Below, one piece after another: positions 24,101 to 35,855 of a stretch of DNA of 64,000 bases. Positions within the stretch are counted from its first letter, which is position 1. Each line of letters opens with the position of its first letter. The DNA comes from Phycomyces blakesleeanus NRRL 1555(-) (Eukaryota; Mucoromycota; Mucoromycetes; Mucorales; Phycomycetaceae). A program made the position numbers and the translations under genes. The notes under the pieces were generated by a model. The model worked only from the letters and a program-made list of their open reading frames with translations, ran no database searches and was not told the origin of the DNA. The stretch is taken from positions 1,233,001 through 1,297,000 of the forward strand of contig NW_017265141.1 in the NCBI RefSeq assembly GCF_001638985.1. Reading direction: 5' to 3'.

Positions 24101-24372
24101 CATGATCAAGGGCGACCTGTATAAATAATATTTAAGTCTACAATATTTTTGCAGAATAGACAAAGGCTGTGTGTGTGTGTGTGCTTATATTATTATCTCA
24201 TGTCATTTACCATAATCAATTGAAAAGGAGATGGAACAACTTGTTTATAAACTTTGTTGGGCTTAATTTCTAAGCCTGTAATGATTAATGTACTTTGTTA
24301 ATATTTAATCATCACGAGTAAAGATTCAAATATTCGATGCTGAATCTTACCCCAGAAGCCTTGTACCGTCAT
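21194..24372 (-). CDS. Nucleoplasmin-like-domain protein with acidic middle and Lys-rich repeat tail, no FKBP domain
   Basis: Nine exons: 24351-24372, 24211-24275, 24018-24116, 23867-23937, 23700-23777, 23331-23566, 22508-23275, 22101-22446 and 21194-22019, giving 836 residues. Residues 1-110 match the nucleoplasmin-like fold found at the N-terminus of FKBP39/46 and yeast Fpr3/4: FWGLEIKPNKVYKQVV, a strand with ELILCSLSVG, VNIGFCEGELISISVKG and MHLTGNYIFEED. The middle is very acidic (many SDSE/DEE runs). Instead of a C-terminal FKBP prolyl isomerase domain, the last exon encodes a Lys/Thr/Ala tail built from 36-residue repeats and ends KRKEKKKRKQ. A nuclear or nucleolar histone chaperone is inferred. 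Several splice sites are weak (AAG acceptors at 23938-23939 and 23276-23277), so small errors in the middle exons are possible. Confidence 0.7.
21486..21917 (-). repeat. 108-bp coding tandem repeat, about 3.7 copies
   Basis: Unit boundaries (a GCAGGTGCTTT-like block) recur at 21486, 21594, 21702 and 21810, exactly 108 bp apart. Each unit encodes 36 residues of the type TKETSVTKKDDNTTKV followed by TPTKAPAAVEKEKN. The two copies at 21486-21701 are nearly identical, while the copies at higher coordinates are more diverged, pointing to a recent duplication. Confidence 0.85.
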
Positions 24373-24911
24373 CTCTTGTTAAAGATTAATGTAATGTGAA
24401 ATGAATAAAGAAAGCGAGAAAGATATCTAACGTGACTTACTTGTATTACATGTGTTTTTTCTTTCTTTAGAAAAAAAAATATTTACTGTCTTTTTTTTTA
24501 TATTTAGATAAATGATATACTATTTTACCTTATTCATTTTATCAGTGTTAGTATTAATTCATCGATTTTTTTTATATTTGAACAAATGAACATATTTTTT
24601 GTGCATTTAAAGAGAATATTTGATTACGAGACTGTGGTCTCGATAGACAATTTCTTTATTGAAAAGTTCTCTTTTTTGGACAGGATTTATATTATATGGG
24701 TATCTTATATTATAAAAATATATTAATCTTAAAAATGAATACATGTTGTGTAATAATATAGTATTTGATAGCTTGGGTGAATATATTATGTGTGTTTGAA
24801 CACTAAATTCCACAACATTTTAAAAGGACTCTTTAAGAATAGGTTACATTGCAAATTTCTGAATAAATAACAACAGCTTTATTTTTTATTTTTATTATCT
24901 TATTTATGATT
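24373..24911. other. Intergenic spacer
   Basis: Strongly AT-rich sequence between the start of the nucleoplasmin-like gene and the stop of the PMT gene. It probably holds the promoter of the former. No gene is seen. Confidence 0.4.
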
Positions 24912-27804
24912 TTAGAAAGTATCCAATAAATTCCATTTTGTTAGCCAGCGTCTACCGGCATAGCTTGAAATAGGACCCATCATACCATATGCAAAAGGTG
25001 CAAAGTAAATAAATGTACCAATTACAGCAGTAAATACAGCTCCAAAAACAAGATTCTGGGTGCGAGCACTGGCTTTGGCGGTTAAATGGTCAAGAAGGAA
25101 TGGTGCCATAAATATGCTGAAGTAAAGTGAAGGGAAGTAATGATGAAGATATGTCACACGTCCCATAATAAAAAATGGAGCATAGTGAAGAAACCATCCT
25201 AAGAAGAGTGTTTTTCCGACGTAGAAGAAATTTTCAGATTTTTCTATAAATGACCAAAAACAGATTCACATTCACACAAAAATAAAATGTTAAAACAATG
25301 AACCAAAAAGTAGTATATCCAGTGTTTCCTACCTGGTTTCATATCATTAATTTGTCTCTGTGCCCGAATAGAATAAAAAGAGTATAGCAGAGAGAATGCT
25401 ACAAGTGATCCAGAAGAGAGCCACCATACAATGGGGTTTCCGAGTAGGTAGAACTTAAACTGTTTGTCTCCCCATCCACACATACGTAGTCCAATGCTTA
25501 CAAAAGGCCACTGTAAAGGTGTTGAGGCCAGTATATCTTCCTTGTCAGGGTCTGGAATCAATGCATTATTACTTGTCCACATAGCAACATTGAGTTGGAT
25601 AAAGTCATCAAGGAATTTAGACTTGTAGGTATTCTTTGGTGGTTTAGGAACTGATCAAGACATGTTAAGATTTTATACATCAAAATTATATGCCTATTCA
25701 AAATCATCACTCACGTTTTTCGTTCTTGTGCTCTTCTATATTCCACAAAGTCTTGTCATTGTCTGTCTGATTTCTCTTGTCACAGTACACTTCATATTGC
25801 TTATATCCCCACTGTGGAAGGATGGTGTTGTGTGAGCCCAAAAGACATCCAAGCTGTACATTGCGTAAACGAAAACGTGTCGACAGGGAACGCAAATGAT
25901 TTTTGTCATTGTGGGTCAGATCCTTGACAATCTCAATCTTCCAGTTGTCTTGAATATCTCCCATCGATGCATTTCCGTAACCACTGACTTCCCAATGGCT
26001 ACTAGTTATAGGCGCTGCGATTGGATGGGTGTGCAAGTTTCGGCCGGTTGCGAGATGAACCAGCCTAACAACATCGCCGTCTTTGAGATAACGAATACCA
26101 TCAACCTCGGGTACATCCTGATTTTCTTCATAACGGGGCTCAGCAATACCCCACTCGTTGTTAGGGTCTTTGTGGTGGTAACAAGTAATTTGCTGCTGTG
26201 TGGATCCACTTGGATAAAGGTGAGGATGGGAATGAAGAAGCCCACCTCCGTAAGCAACATTCTTGATTGTTACATTTGATCCAAAGGCCACCTCTAAAAT
26301 AGTGTGAGCAAAGTAAGAATATATTTTCAATGTGTATATGTGTATATGTGTATGTGTATCGTATTATACATAAGATACACAGGATATTTTTTTGTAAAGC
26401 TTACCAAGTGGATTTTTTGATAACGAGTTTCCTTCAAGTTGTGCCTGAAATAGCGAACTCATTTGTCCATCACCAGGACCCGATTTTCTTAGGATAGCAA
26501 AATGAACTTTGAAGCTAGCCAAGTAAACGATAGCAGGTATAACAATCAAGCAAATAATGCGTGCAATCCAGTGTCCCATATATTTCTTCTTGGGCATTTG
26601 TACATCTCCAAGCTTCTCCCAAAGGTCTTCTGCAGTGTATAGTCCGACAAGTGCAACAGCAAATAGCCCAACCCATTTCACACTAGATAGAGTTAAGTAT
26701 AATCAATTACCTGAAGACAAATTTAAATAAAGGTAGGAAGTTCAAAATATACCTCAACACACATCCCAAAGAAAGCCCCGTGAGAACTAGCCAGAGCCAC
26801 CAAGATTTCGAGAAAGATCTATTGGATAGTGTGAGTATTCAATGACTAGCAAATCAGTCTGCTGGACAAGAAACACTCACTGATCCTGAAGATTGTGAAA
26901 TACTGAGAGAGTGAAAAGAGACAAGCAGGTAAAGAACAAAAGCATTGAATCCAACAAGATGAATCGACTGATACAAAGATATGCTGTATCTGCTAGTACC
27001 ATGGTTGCAGCTAGTAAACTTGCTTTTTGCGACATTTTAAATTGAGTGGCTGTGAGGTAAGCAAGAGGAACCAAAAGAGCTCCCCATGTTGCATTGAAAA
27101 GACGCATAAACTTAAAGTTAACCTCAGGTGGATAATGTTTTCCTGAATCAAATCCGAATGAGCCATTGTAACCAGCCAGATAGCCAGATAGCCCAACTAG
27201 CATTTTTCCAAGTGGTGGGTGGACATCGAAGTAAAATTCATTCTTGAGATAAAATGATCCAAACTATTGAAAGGTTGTTGTTGGCGTATTATCAATAACT
27301 ATTATTTTTGTTCTTCTTCTTCTTCTTCTTATATATATATATATTGAAATTAGTTGGCGTTTGTTACCTTTCCAAAATGAGCCTAAGAAAGACAGAAAGA
27401 ATTAAAAGAATCCTGCTTAGTCTGTGGCCTGTTAGGATCTAATACAAGCAACTTACTTCATCCCAAACAACAATATCAGATACATCAATTTTACGGAAGC
27501 GCGTCCAGAGAGATATAGCAGTTAGAGTAATAGCAATTATAGTGTGTTTGTATTCTCTGAGAAAATAGAGTGCCTAGATGAACATATTTTAGAGTTGTAT
27601 ATGGTCTTGTAATATGTACTGCCTTACTCTGCTTGAAAATTGAGAGTCTTTGTAGATTCTATGGCTCTTCTCCTTTGTAGAGTATGTTCCTGAGCAATTG
27701 TCTCCATTCAGTGAAACTGACTCATATATATCTGAGTAGGGCGGAGGTGGAGAATATGAAGATATCTTCTGTTGTGGGGGATGCCTTCTTTTTAGGTTCT
27801 CCAT
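24912..27804 (-). CDS. PMT2: Protein O-mannosyltransferase, PMT2 family
   Basis: Nine exons: 27628-27804, 27457-27573, 27368-27382, 26881-27263, 26753-26818, 26405-26682, 25715-26293, 25333-25650 and 24912-25243, giving 754 residues. The catalytic acidic pair lies in loop 1, [20 protein letters not shown], and the next block FDVHPPLGKMLVGLSGYLAG is that of the PMT2 subfamily. A lumenal MIR region (about residues 345-535) has GGGLLHSHPHLYPSGS, ITCYHHKDPNNEW and LGCLLGSHNTILPQWGYKQ. About ten hydrophobic segments flank it. The enzyme moves mannose from dolichyl-phosphate mannose to Ser/Thr of secretory proteins in the ER, usually as a Pmt1-Pmt2 heterodimer. Exon 3 is a 15-nt microexon coding AHFGK, right after the catalytic Asp-Glu. 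Confidence 0.93.
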
Positions 27805-28233
27805 AACAACTGTGAAAGAAAGTGAAAAGAAAAGGCTTCAGAGCCAATTGAAAGTTGAAGACTTGTTTCAAAAAATAAAATAAAAAAAAACTTGTCAAAT
27901 AGATGGTGCCTCCCCCTGACTATTATTGTCATTATTATTCAGATTAATAAATAGATACACATTGATAGATATGTGCATAGTTGTACATTCTTGACTTGAC
28001 ATTAATGAAAAATACTTCTTTATTTTAGGTAATTCTTTTTCCAACTCTTCAAATCATATCCTGTCGTTTTGCTATCCCTTTCCCCCTTTTTTTTTCTAAT
28101 GTTCTTTTGGATGTCCTTCCTGACTTGATGTCCCGCTTGGCTTCAAGACGACCGTGACTTTTTATTTATTTATTGTATAGGAAAACAATATCCAAATAAT
28201 AATAACATTAACAATAATAAACTACAAACAATT
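27805..28233. promoter_or_regulatory. Divergent promoter region between PMT2 and the Dus gene
   Basis: 429 bp between two start codons pointing apart, so promoters for both genes lie here. AT-rich; no specific site is claimed. Confidence 0.4.
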
Positions 28234-29752
28234 ATGTTTGTGCCATTGAGAAGAGCATTGCCTAGACAATCAGTCAGGCTCATTACAAATGCTGCATTTA
28301 ATCAGCGTACGAGGTTAGATAGACCTATTAGTGTGGCACCCATGGTAGACATCAGCACTCCTGCAAGTATTTTTTTCTCTCTGCTTTTATATATATATAT
28401 TATGTATATATATAAAAAGTGTCACTTTGTCCTTTGTTTGTGACAAGTTACTCAGACATTCGACAAAAATAGCATTTTATAGAGTTACTACGTATTATAT
28501 CTGGAAGTTCCCGTTACGCATATTATACTGAGATGCACCATGGTCAAGCTATTCTTCATCACACATCTCATTTGGATTGGTTTGTTGGACCACCACAACC
28601 CAATGTTGTTGTTCAGCTAGGTGGTGCTGAACCACATATGATGGCCCAGGCAGCAAAGGCCCTTGAGAAACATGGATACCGGGAAGTAAACATCAATGTT
28701 GGTTGCCCGAGTGCAAATGTTCAGTCCGGGAAATTTGGTGCAGTATTGATGAAGACACCTGAAATAGTGGCAGACATCTTGTCAGCCATGGAGACTTGTG
28801 ACGTTTCCATTCCAGTAACAGTAAAATGTAGAATTGGTGTGGATAAGCAGGAGTCTTTTGAGTTTCTTGAGAAATTTGTGAGTGGTTGTCTGTGTGTGAG
28901 AGTTGAGAGATCCTTTTTTTTCACTTTTAAAATTAACTGACACATAATCTTTTGAGGGGGGCGCAGGTGGACACCTTACTTCAAAGTAAACGACCACCTC
29001 CTCATCTGATCGTCCATGCACGCAAATGCATTCTCAAGGGCCTGACTCCAAAAAAGAACCGGACCATACCACCGTTAAACTACGATCGTGTGTATCAACT
29101 AAGAGATAGATTTCCAGAATTGCCAATATCCATCAATGGTGGATTTACAACTGTTGATATGGTCAATAGGGCATTAGAACAAGTGGATGGTTGTATGATC
29201 GGAAGACAAGGTATTAAGCACTTGTAAATAAATAAGCATCTTCTTCCTTTTTATTGATATTTCCCCTACACAGTCATGAACCATCCCATGTTTCTCCAAG
29301 AATTGGATAGAGGTAGGATAATGATAACAATCATGCCAAATTGTACATTCTTTGTAACTCCACATCCAATAAATAAGGAGTGTACAATACCCCAGAAGAA
29401 ATGATCAAGACCTCTGGCACAATCATCAACGAATATATAGGCAAGTGATGTGTGTATATGTGATATCCACAATTCCTGCGTATTCTCACACACGTACATA
29501 CATACATGTTTTCCAGATTACGGAGAAAAACTTCTTTCTGAGAAACATCTTTTGGAAGGAACACGTCTGCCACCCTTAACTATTCTCATCAAACCTCTGA
29601 TGATGTTGTTTGAGGGACGTCACGGCCGTAACTTCCGCAGAGAACTCTTTGTTGAACTCGACAAAAAACCATCTCTCTCTGATTTCCGCTCTGTTGTTCT
29701 TCAAGCTATTTCCAGTGCTGAGGTCCCTATTAATTTTTCCCACTCCAACTGA
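28234..29752 (+). CDS. tRNA-dihydrouridine synthase, bacterial DusA type
   Basis: Six exons: 28234-28366, 28483-28877, 28967-29210, 29274-29312, 29396-29440 and 29517-29752, giving 363 residues. The FMN-barrel protein opens ISVAPMVDIS and continues YAYYTEMHHGQAILHH, VVQLGGAEPHMMAQAA, INVGCPSANVQSGKFGAVLM (with the active-site Cys), VTVKCRIGVDKQESFEF, LIVHARKCILKGLTPKKNR and ISINGGFTTVDM. The blocks HARK...LKGLTPKxNR and the QLGG order are those of DusA, not of the eukaryotic Dus1-4 families. The first about 30 residues are Arg-rich without acids, so mitochondrial import is plausible. Exon 5 (45 bp) ends in a GC donor; keeping it restores the expected helix before LLSEKHLLEG. The acceptor of exon 2 is the least sure junction. 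Confidence 0.82.
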
Positions 29753-29957
29753 TATCGATAATAATGATAATAGTAATTCTTTGTATTCATCTAGATTTTC
29801 TTCTTTTCTTCTTCTTCTATTATATATATGCATGTATTTATATAAAATTAACAAAAATATTTTTCTTCTTCTTCTTCCTCTTTTTCCTCTTTTGCTTTTT
29901 TTGGCATGACAGAATTTACAGAACTAATTGAGAAAGATAAAGGAGGTAAAGTATATT

Positions 29958-30438
29958 TTAATGGGTCAAGAACTTTCTTCCCTTCAATCTGCGTCTGGCC
30001 AAAACTCGACGTCCGTTCTTTGTTGCTACACGGGACAAGAATCCATGGCGTCTTTTGCGAACGAGGTTTGAGGGCTGATAGGTGTTTCCGTAAGTTACAA
30101 AACGCATTTGTGTTGCTGCAAAAGGACTGGCGGCGAAAGGAGAGCGAGGGAGACCGAAGCTTAGGTGTGATAGGTAATATATGTCAGTGGTATTGTTGCA
30201 AATGGTGTTGTTTATATAAATAAATAAGTACATATAAAAGTCCATTTGCGGGTGAACTCTTATGTGTTTTAATTGTTTATTGAGCCTACCTTGAGCTCAA
30301 GAAACTACCAGTGTTAGCACCGAGCATGCTAGGGCGGGCTGCGGTGAAACGGCTAATGGTTGTGTTCTGTGTGATGTTTGTGGTTGAAGGAACCAGCCGG
30401 GATACTGCCGACGACCACAATTGTCTGAGCATGGACAT
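29958..30438 (-). CDS. MRPL34: Mitochondrial large-subunit ribosomal protein bL34m
   Basis: Two exons, 30290-30438 and 29958-30159, encode 116 residues. The C-terminal 45 residues are a clear bL34: [20 protein letters not shown], then [20 protein letters not shown] and LTH at the stop. The first about 65 residues form a Ser/Thr/Arg-rich presequence starting [16 protein letters not shown], typical of mitochondrial import. A second in-frame Met is two codons later. It converges on the Dus gene with 205 bp between stops. The intron is 130 bp with an AAG acceptor. A longer reading frame on the same strand (30297-30644) overlaps exon 1 in another phase and is not supported. Confidence 0.9.
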
Positions 30439-32534
30439 GGTGGACCTGAGTGTACTGACCTAAAAGGTAGAATGCTAGTGCCTTGCTTGTTTGTTGTTTG
30501 CCGTGCGGATTGTAAATCAGTGTAGAAAACATCAACGTCACAAAGGACTGTTTCCCTGTCAAGGAATTCCGGTCTTTTAACTTTTTTTTTTCCTTCTTGC
30601 ACCGTTGAACGTTTCTCCAGAGCGCTTTGATCTATTCTCGTCATTACTAGACTGTGTTAATAGCTCATATAAATCCCCGCTAAAAATCTGGCTGTGAATG
30701 ATCCACACCATTAGTCTTTCAATGGAAATACGGATCGAAGTATTTAGAATAAGTCAGAGTTCTTTTAGGGTTCTCCTGTCATTTCTAGGGTGAGTAAAAG
30801 GCAGAAAAAAATCAATTGCCGCTAAAAAAAAAGAAATAAAGAGTATTCCAAGGGGTTCTTTTTTTTTGTTGCTGTAATATGAGCCCACTATTGTATACAT
30901 AATGATTACTTGAAAAATATGCCTAGAACCTACTCAATTGATTAGACTTATTAATTTCCTCTGTCAAAATAACGAAGATTTGGCTTTTAATTGATCAAGA
31001 TTAACTAAACCGAGAGATCTCTTATCTACAGCTAGACAGTTAAAAAAGAATAGGCTTGGAATCAGTTTACAGATTAGGGGAAGTACTTTAAACTAGATTT
31101 GCATATTTCGCTTTTTGGTACTATCACAAAAAGCGTATTCGGTAAGTTGCTGTCAATGTGATGTAAGTCGTCTTTATTTTACGGTCGGGGCAATATTTTG
31201 TCCAAGAACTGGGCTTTTTCTCCTCCGAAAGTGATGGCAACAAATCCAAGACCACGGCAATCTGATCAATGCTTGCTAATAGTTCTTCCCAGTTAGCCAA
31301 GGATAATATTAGTCTCTTGGCTAACTTGGAAAACACATTATTTTTTCTTGTTTTATTTTTGTTTTATTTTTTTACTTTATTTTTTTACTTTATTTTTTAC
31401 CTCTCAGAAACCCCCAAGCGGAGCCTCACAAGGGAGTCATGAAAAGAACTGATTTGTTGGTTGTGATTGGTAGCCTATTAGCATCGATTGAAAGCGCTTC
31501 TTCCTAGTACTTGGTGTGTCATGACGTTACATGCAGTTAACCCTACATTATTTTGTAGGGATTGTCTTTTGATCTAAGGATGCAAAGAATAACTTTTTTT
31601 TATAGTAGAAGCCAAGCTTTAATTTATTTGTTATACTATTATTATTTTACAATTAGAATGATCAATGTACATCAAGTGTCGATGTGGGTTTCTTTTCTGT
31701 TTTTGGCTGTTTCAGAAACCAGCATATTGAATTGAAATTAGCCTAGCCCCCAATGATAATAATAAGGAATTCAATTGTATATATATATGCGTCATCACAA
31801 ATTTAGAAAGTCGTATTATCGATAGATAGAAAAGAAGAGAAGAAAATAGAGATAGTAAATGTATAACATGTGTGTGTATGACCCAAGGTTAATAAGACAT
31901 ACAAATTAATATATAAGAATTTACTTTTATTAAAGGGGTAGTATTATTTGTTTCTAGGCAACCATCTAGCTTAATTATTTTGCGCCTTTTATTTGTTTAT
32001 TTTTTTTTTAAAAAAAAAGAATTGGATTTGATAGTACAATCTAAGCTTACTTTGGCCACCTTTTTTTGTTTAAAAATAAAATAAAGGTGCAGATCTTCCC
32101 TTTTGATTGTACATAAGGCTTCTTATAATTTCTCGAAATCCAAGTACACTTTCTATGTGTCTAAATTCTCTTTTGCTTCTTTGTTTGCCTTTGTCTTCTA
32201 CCTTTATTTCCCTCTTTATAATGCGGGGATTATCTTATGATTCTGCACCAATCGTAAAACATGGTGTAAGCCGAAACTGAGCGTAGACCCAATTCTGACA
32301 TGCTCATGTGAATCATCTTGGTTTCAAGCTTTGTACTACCTTGCAGTTGCTATGGGGAATTAGAAAAAGTAAGTGAAAAAAAAATTGAAAATTAAAAATT
32401 AAAAAAATTAAAAAAAAAAACTATAAATACCCTGCATCTCAATTCTGGATTCTGTTAAAAATATTGCCTTTTTCTTTTTGTTTCTTTTTTTTTTACTTTT
32501 TTTTCTTATTTAATAACAATAATACAAATCTACC
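30439..32534. other. Long intergenic region upstream of glycerol kinase
   Basis: About 2.1 kb between divergent genes. It contains a T-rich tandem repeat (TTTTATTTTTTTAC type, about 31340-31400) and many A/T homopolymers. A 70-codon minus-strand ORF at 31124-31336 has no recognisable family. The 3' end should hold the glycerol kinase promoter. Confidence 0.45.
32422..32428 (+). promoter_or_regulatory. TATA box, probable, of glycerol kinase
   Basis: TATAAAT inside an A-rich run, 107 bp upstream of the glycerol kinase ATG and well placed for a TATA element. The assignment rests on position and sequence only. Confidence 0.4.
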
Positions 32535-34340
32535 ATGCCTAAATTCATTGGAGCCATTGACCAAGGAACTACCTCTACACGATTCGTCGTCTTTGATGAA
32601 CAAGGAGCTATAGTCACATACCATCAAATGGAATTCGAACAACACTATTCAGCTCCAGGGTAAATAACCAAACCATTACTATCATAATTCTCGTTTATTG
32701 CATACGTTTAACTTTTATATATATCTTTTTGTAGATGGGTTGAACATGATCCATACGAACTTCTAGATTCAGCTAGGGCTTGTGTCGAACACACCATCAG
32801 AAAAATGTCCATTATGGGTTACGATGCATCAGATATCCAATGTATTGGAATAACCAACCAGCGTGAAACTACCATTGCCTGGGATACTCTCACTGGCCAG
32901 CCTCTATATCCAGCCATTGTTTGGAGTGACAATCGTACAACAGACACAGTCAAAGAATTGGCTGCTAAATCTGAAAAAGGACTAAATGCCCTCCAATCTA
33001 TCTGCGGGCTCCCCCTGGCAACATACTTTTCGGCCGTTAAAATGAAGTGGATGATCGACAACGTTTCGGCTGTTGCCGAGGCATTGGACCAAAGCCGACT
33101 CCAGTTTAGTACAGTTGATACATGGTTAATTTATGTAAGTAAACCCCTCCCCAACTTCCCCGCTTCCTCCTTGTTGCACCATTACAAAATTTGTGTATCA
33201 ATATTCTAAACATCGAAACTTATCTTTTTTTTCCCTATCTTTATTTTTTTATAGCATCTCACAGGTGGTCTCGATGGCGGTGTAATCGTTACAGACCCAA
33301 CAAATGCAAGTCGGACAATGTTAATGGATATTCACACCCTACAGTGGAGCGACGAAGCACTAAGGTAAATAATAGTATTAACCATAAAATATTTTTACAA
33401 ACAATGCATCTAACACGTATTTTATTATTTCTTTTAAATCAATAGCTTTTTTGGACTACAGGGCATGCAACTCCCCAAGATCTCGTCCTCTTCACAAGAA
33501 CTCGGTCTCATCAGCGATGGTTCTCTCAAAGGAATCCCAATATCTGGTTGCTTAGGAGACCAGCAAAGTGCTCTTGTCGGTCAGAAATGTTTCCAGGTCG
33601 GCGATGCTAAAAACACTTATGGCACAGGCTGCTTTATGCTCTTCAACAATGGTGACTCTCCTGTATTCTCTAAAAACGGTCTTCTTCCTACGGTTGCGTA
33701 CCAGTTTGGAAGCAGCAAACCCCAATACGCACTCGAAGGATCAGTTGCGGTCGCTGGCTCTTCTATAAACTGGCTACGTGACAATCTTGGCATCGTGTCA
33801 GGTGCCAAAGAAGTAAACGAGCTTGCAGCTGCAGTAAATGATACTAGTGGTGTATACTTTGTCACTGCATTTGCTGGATTGTTTGCCCCCTACTGGCGCT
33901 CCGATGCACGCGGAACCATATGCGGCCTGACGCAGTACACAAAGAGAGAACACCTTGCGCGCGCCACTCTAGAGTCTGTCTGTTATCAATCTCGTGCTAT
34001 CCTTGAAGCTATGGACAAGGAATCCGGAAAACCTCTGCGGTCGCTCAAGGTAGACGGAGGCATGTCCAACTCAGACCTTTGTATGCAGATCCAAGCAAAT
34101 GTTCTCGGTATCGAAGTAGACCGTCCAAAGATGTGTGAAACAACTGCCCTTGGAGCTGCAATCGCTGCAGGGTTTGCAGCAGGAGTTTGGAAATCCATCG
34201 AAGATCTTGACAAAGTCAATGCCGAAAATCATACTTTGTTTACCTCCCAAGTCACTGATAAGAAGCGTCAAAGCATGTACGGAGGATGGCAAGAAGCTAT
34301 CAAGCGATCTTTCGGATGGGCTGCGACACCTACCGCCTAA
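32535..34340 (+). CDS. GUT1: Glycerol kinase
   Basis: Four exons, 32535-32659, 32735-33134, 33255-33364 and 33446-34340, encode 509 residues, close to bacterial and human enzymes (yeast Gut1 is longer by an N-terminal extension). The FGGY-kinase features are [62 protein letters not shown] and the second signature around [20 protein letters not shown]. It phosphorylates glycerol to sn-glycerol 3-phosphate with ATP, the entry step of glycerol use. Introns are 75-120 bp, and all phases match. Confidence 0.96.
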
Positions 34341-34384
34341 GATCAAAACCGGGAGTTTTCATATAAACACAAACAAACATACAA

Positions 34385-34415
<31 letters not shown>

Positions 34416-35855
34416 TATATATTACTATTATTATTCCCTTGTAAATACAACCCTTGTGTACATAACATAACAGAACAGCCTTATTATTACATAGTAAATA
34501 AAAACATATTCAACTTGCACAAAAGTCTATATATTCAATTATTACTTTTTTTCTTTTATTCCTTATTCTTCACTTTTAATATTATCCATTTTTCTGTTTC
34601 AACAAATATTTGTTTGATAAGAAATACATATTATTATTATTGTTACCATAGTGTAATTTTCACCAAATATTACTGAATCGATAAGATTTATAAACATTTG
34701 GACACTTTCAGAGATTAGTTTTGTTATACAATTCAAAAATTGAACCACAAAGAAGCGTTTTCTTTATCAAACTGGAATAATGATATATATTTTTCATGGT
34801 GTAAAGTGTGTATTCCAAAACCTTTAAAGTAAGATAAAGAAACATCAATAATAATACAACTTGAACGTAATTGAAAGAAATTTACTTTAAATGTATATCT
34901 GGATAGAAATACAAAAAGGAACATATGTCCAAAATAGATCAAATGAATTATGTTGTACTTGAGTCTTATACTAAAAGTCTAGCCATAGTCAAAATATCTA
35001 AATTTAGTGATTTTTATATTCTTTAAAAGCTTTCTTCTTTGGCTGGTTTTTCTGTAATAGCTGTCGGTGGATAGATAGTCCCGGTGAAGTATGCTCACGC
35101 ACTTACACGGCCACTGTCATTGACAAGTTGCTTTAGCAGTGTGATATATTAGGATAAAATATAAATAATGTGGTTATTATTCTGATTAAAGCAGTAAAAA
35201 AATAAACAAAATAATCAATCTGCATAATGCTAGCTACCTTAAGACTAGATTACAGAAGTCTAACATACTTCTGGGGACTTTGATCAAATCTATAATACTC
35301 AAGGCTATCTTAATCAGTTTACACTGCTTTATCGAAATTTTAGGCATATAGGACTGTGTAAACCCCCCTATTATATAGTTGACTATTTTTTGTCTTTCAT
35401 AATTGCACCTATAGGTGATGCTCAAACACTGGCAACTGGCTTTACAAAGCAGCTTATAATTCTGGGGTTTGAGTTTTGATCAATTTATCCTATCCAGTCC
35501 TTATTTATCTACTGTATTAAATATTCGATATGTGATATAAAATATTTTCTATTGGATAAATCAACACACACAAACTCGATTCACCTTTTTGATATTACAG
35601 CTCTTTAAATCAATCAATAAATATATATATATATATATTATTCTATAAATAATAAATTTAAATAACTGAGGAGCTTTAATAGAAAACATCGTGGGTTTTT
35701 TAGCAGTTTGTCAAATGTTCTCTCTTTGGGTTCCTCTTTAAAAGATCGAATTTGGCTCGATCGCCGTTGTCTGAATCGATCGGAACAGTCACGAGAATAT
35801 TGGCATAAAGCACAGGGAAAAAAAGAGAGTGAAATGGAATGAACTCTTTTACATC
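34341..35855. other. Intergenic spacer with ACAT/TA microsatellite
   Basis: Holds an (ACAT)n-(TA)n microsatellite at about 34368-34422, in the GUT1 3' UTR, and a further (TA)n at 35622-35638. The last about 200 bp before 35856 are less AT-rich and likely promoter. No gene is seen. Confidence 0.45.

Noticed and set aside
30297..30644. 115-codon minus-strand frame overlapping the bL34m presequence exon
   Set aside because: The other phase gives a good presequence that splices to bL34; this one ends without a domain.
31124..31336. 70-codon minus-strand ORF in the glycerol kinase upstream region
   Set aside because: Looks protein-like in composition but matches no family I know and has no neighbouring exons.
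34368..34422. ACAT/TA array as a CRISPR-like or regulatory repeat
   Set aside because: Plain microsatellite without spacers.
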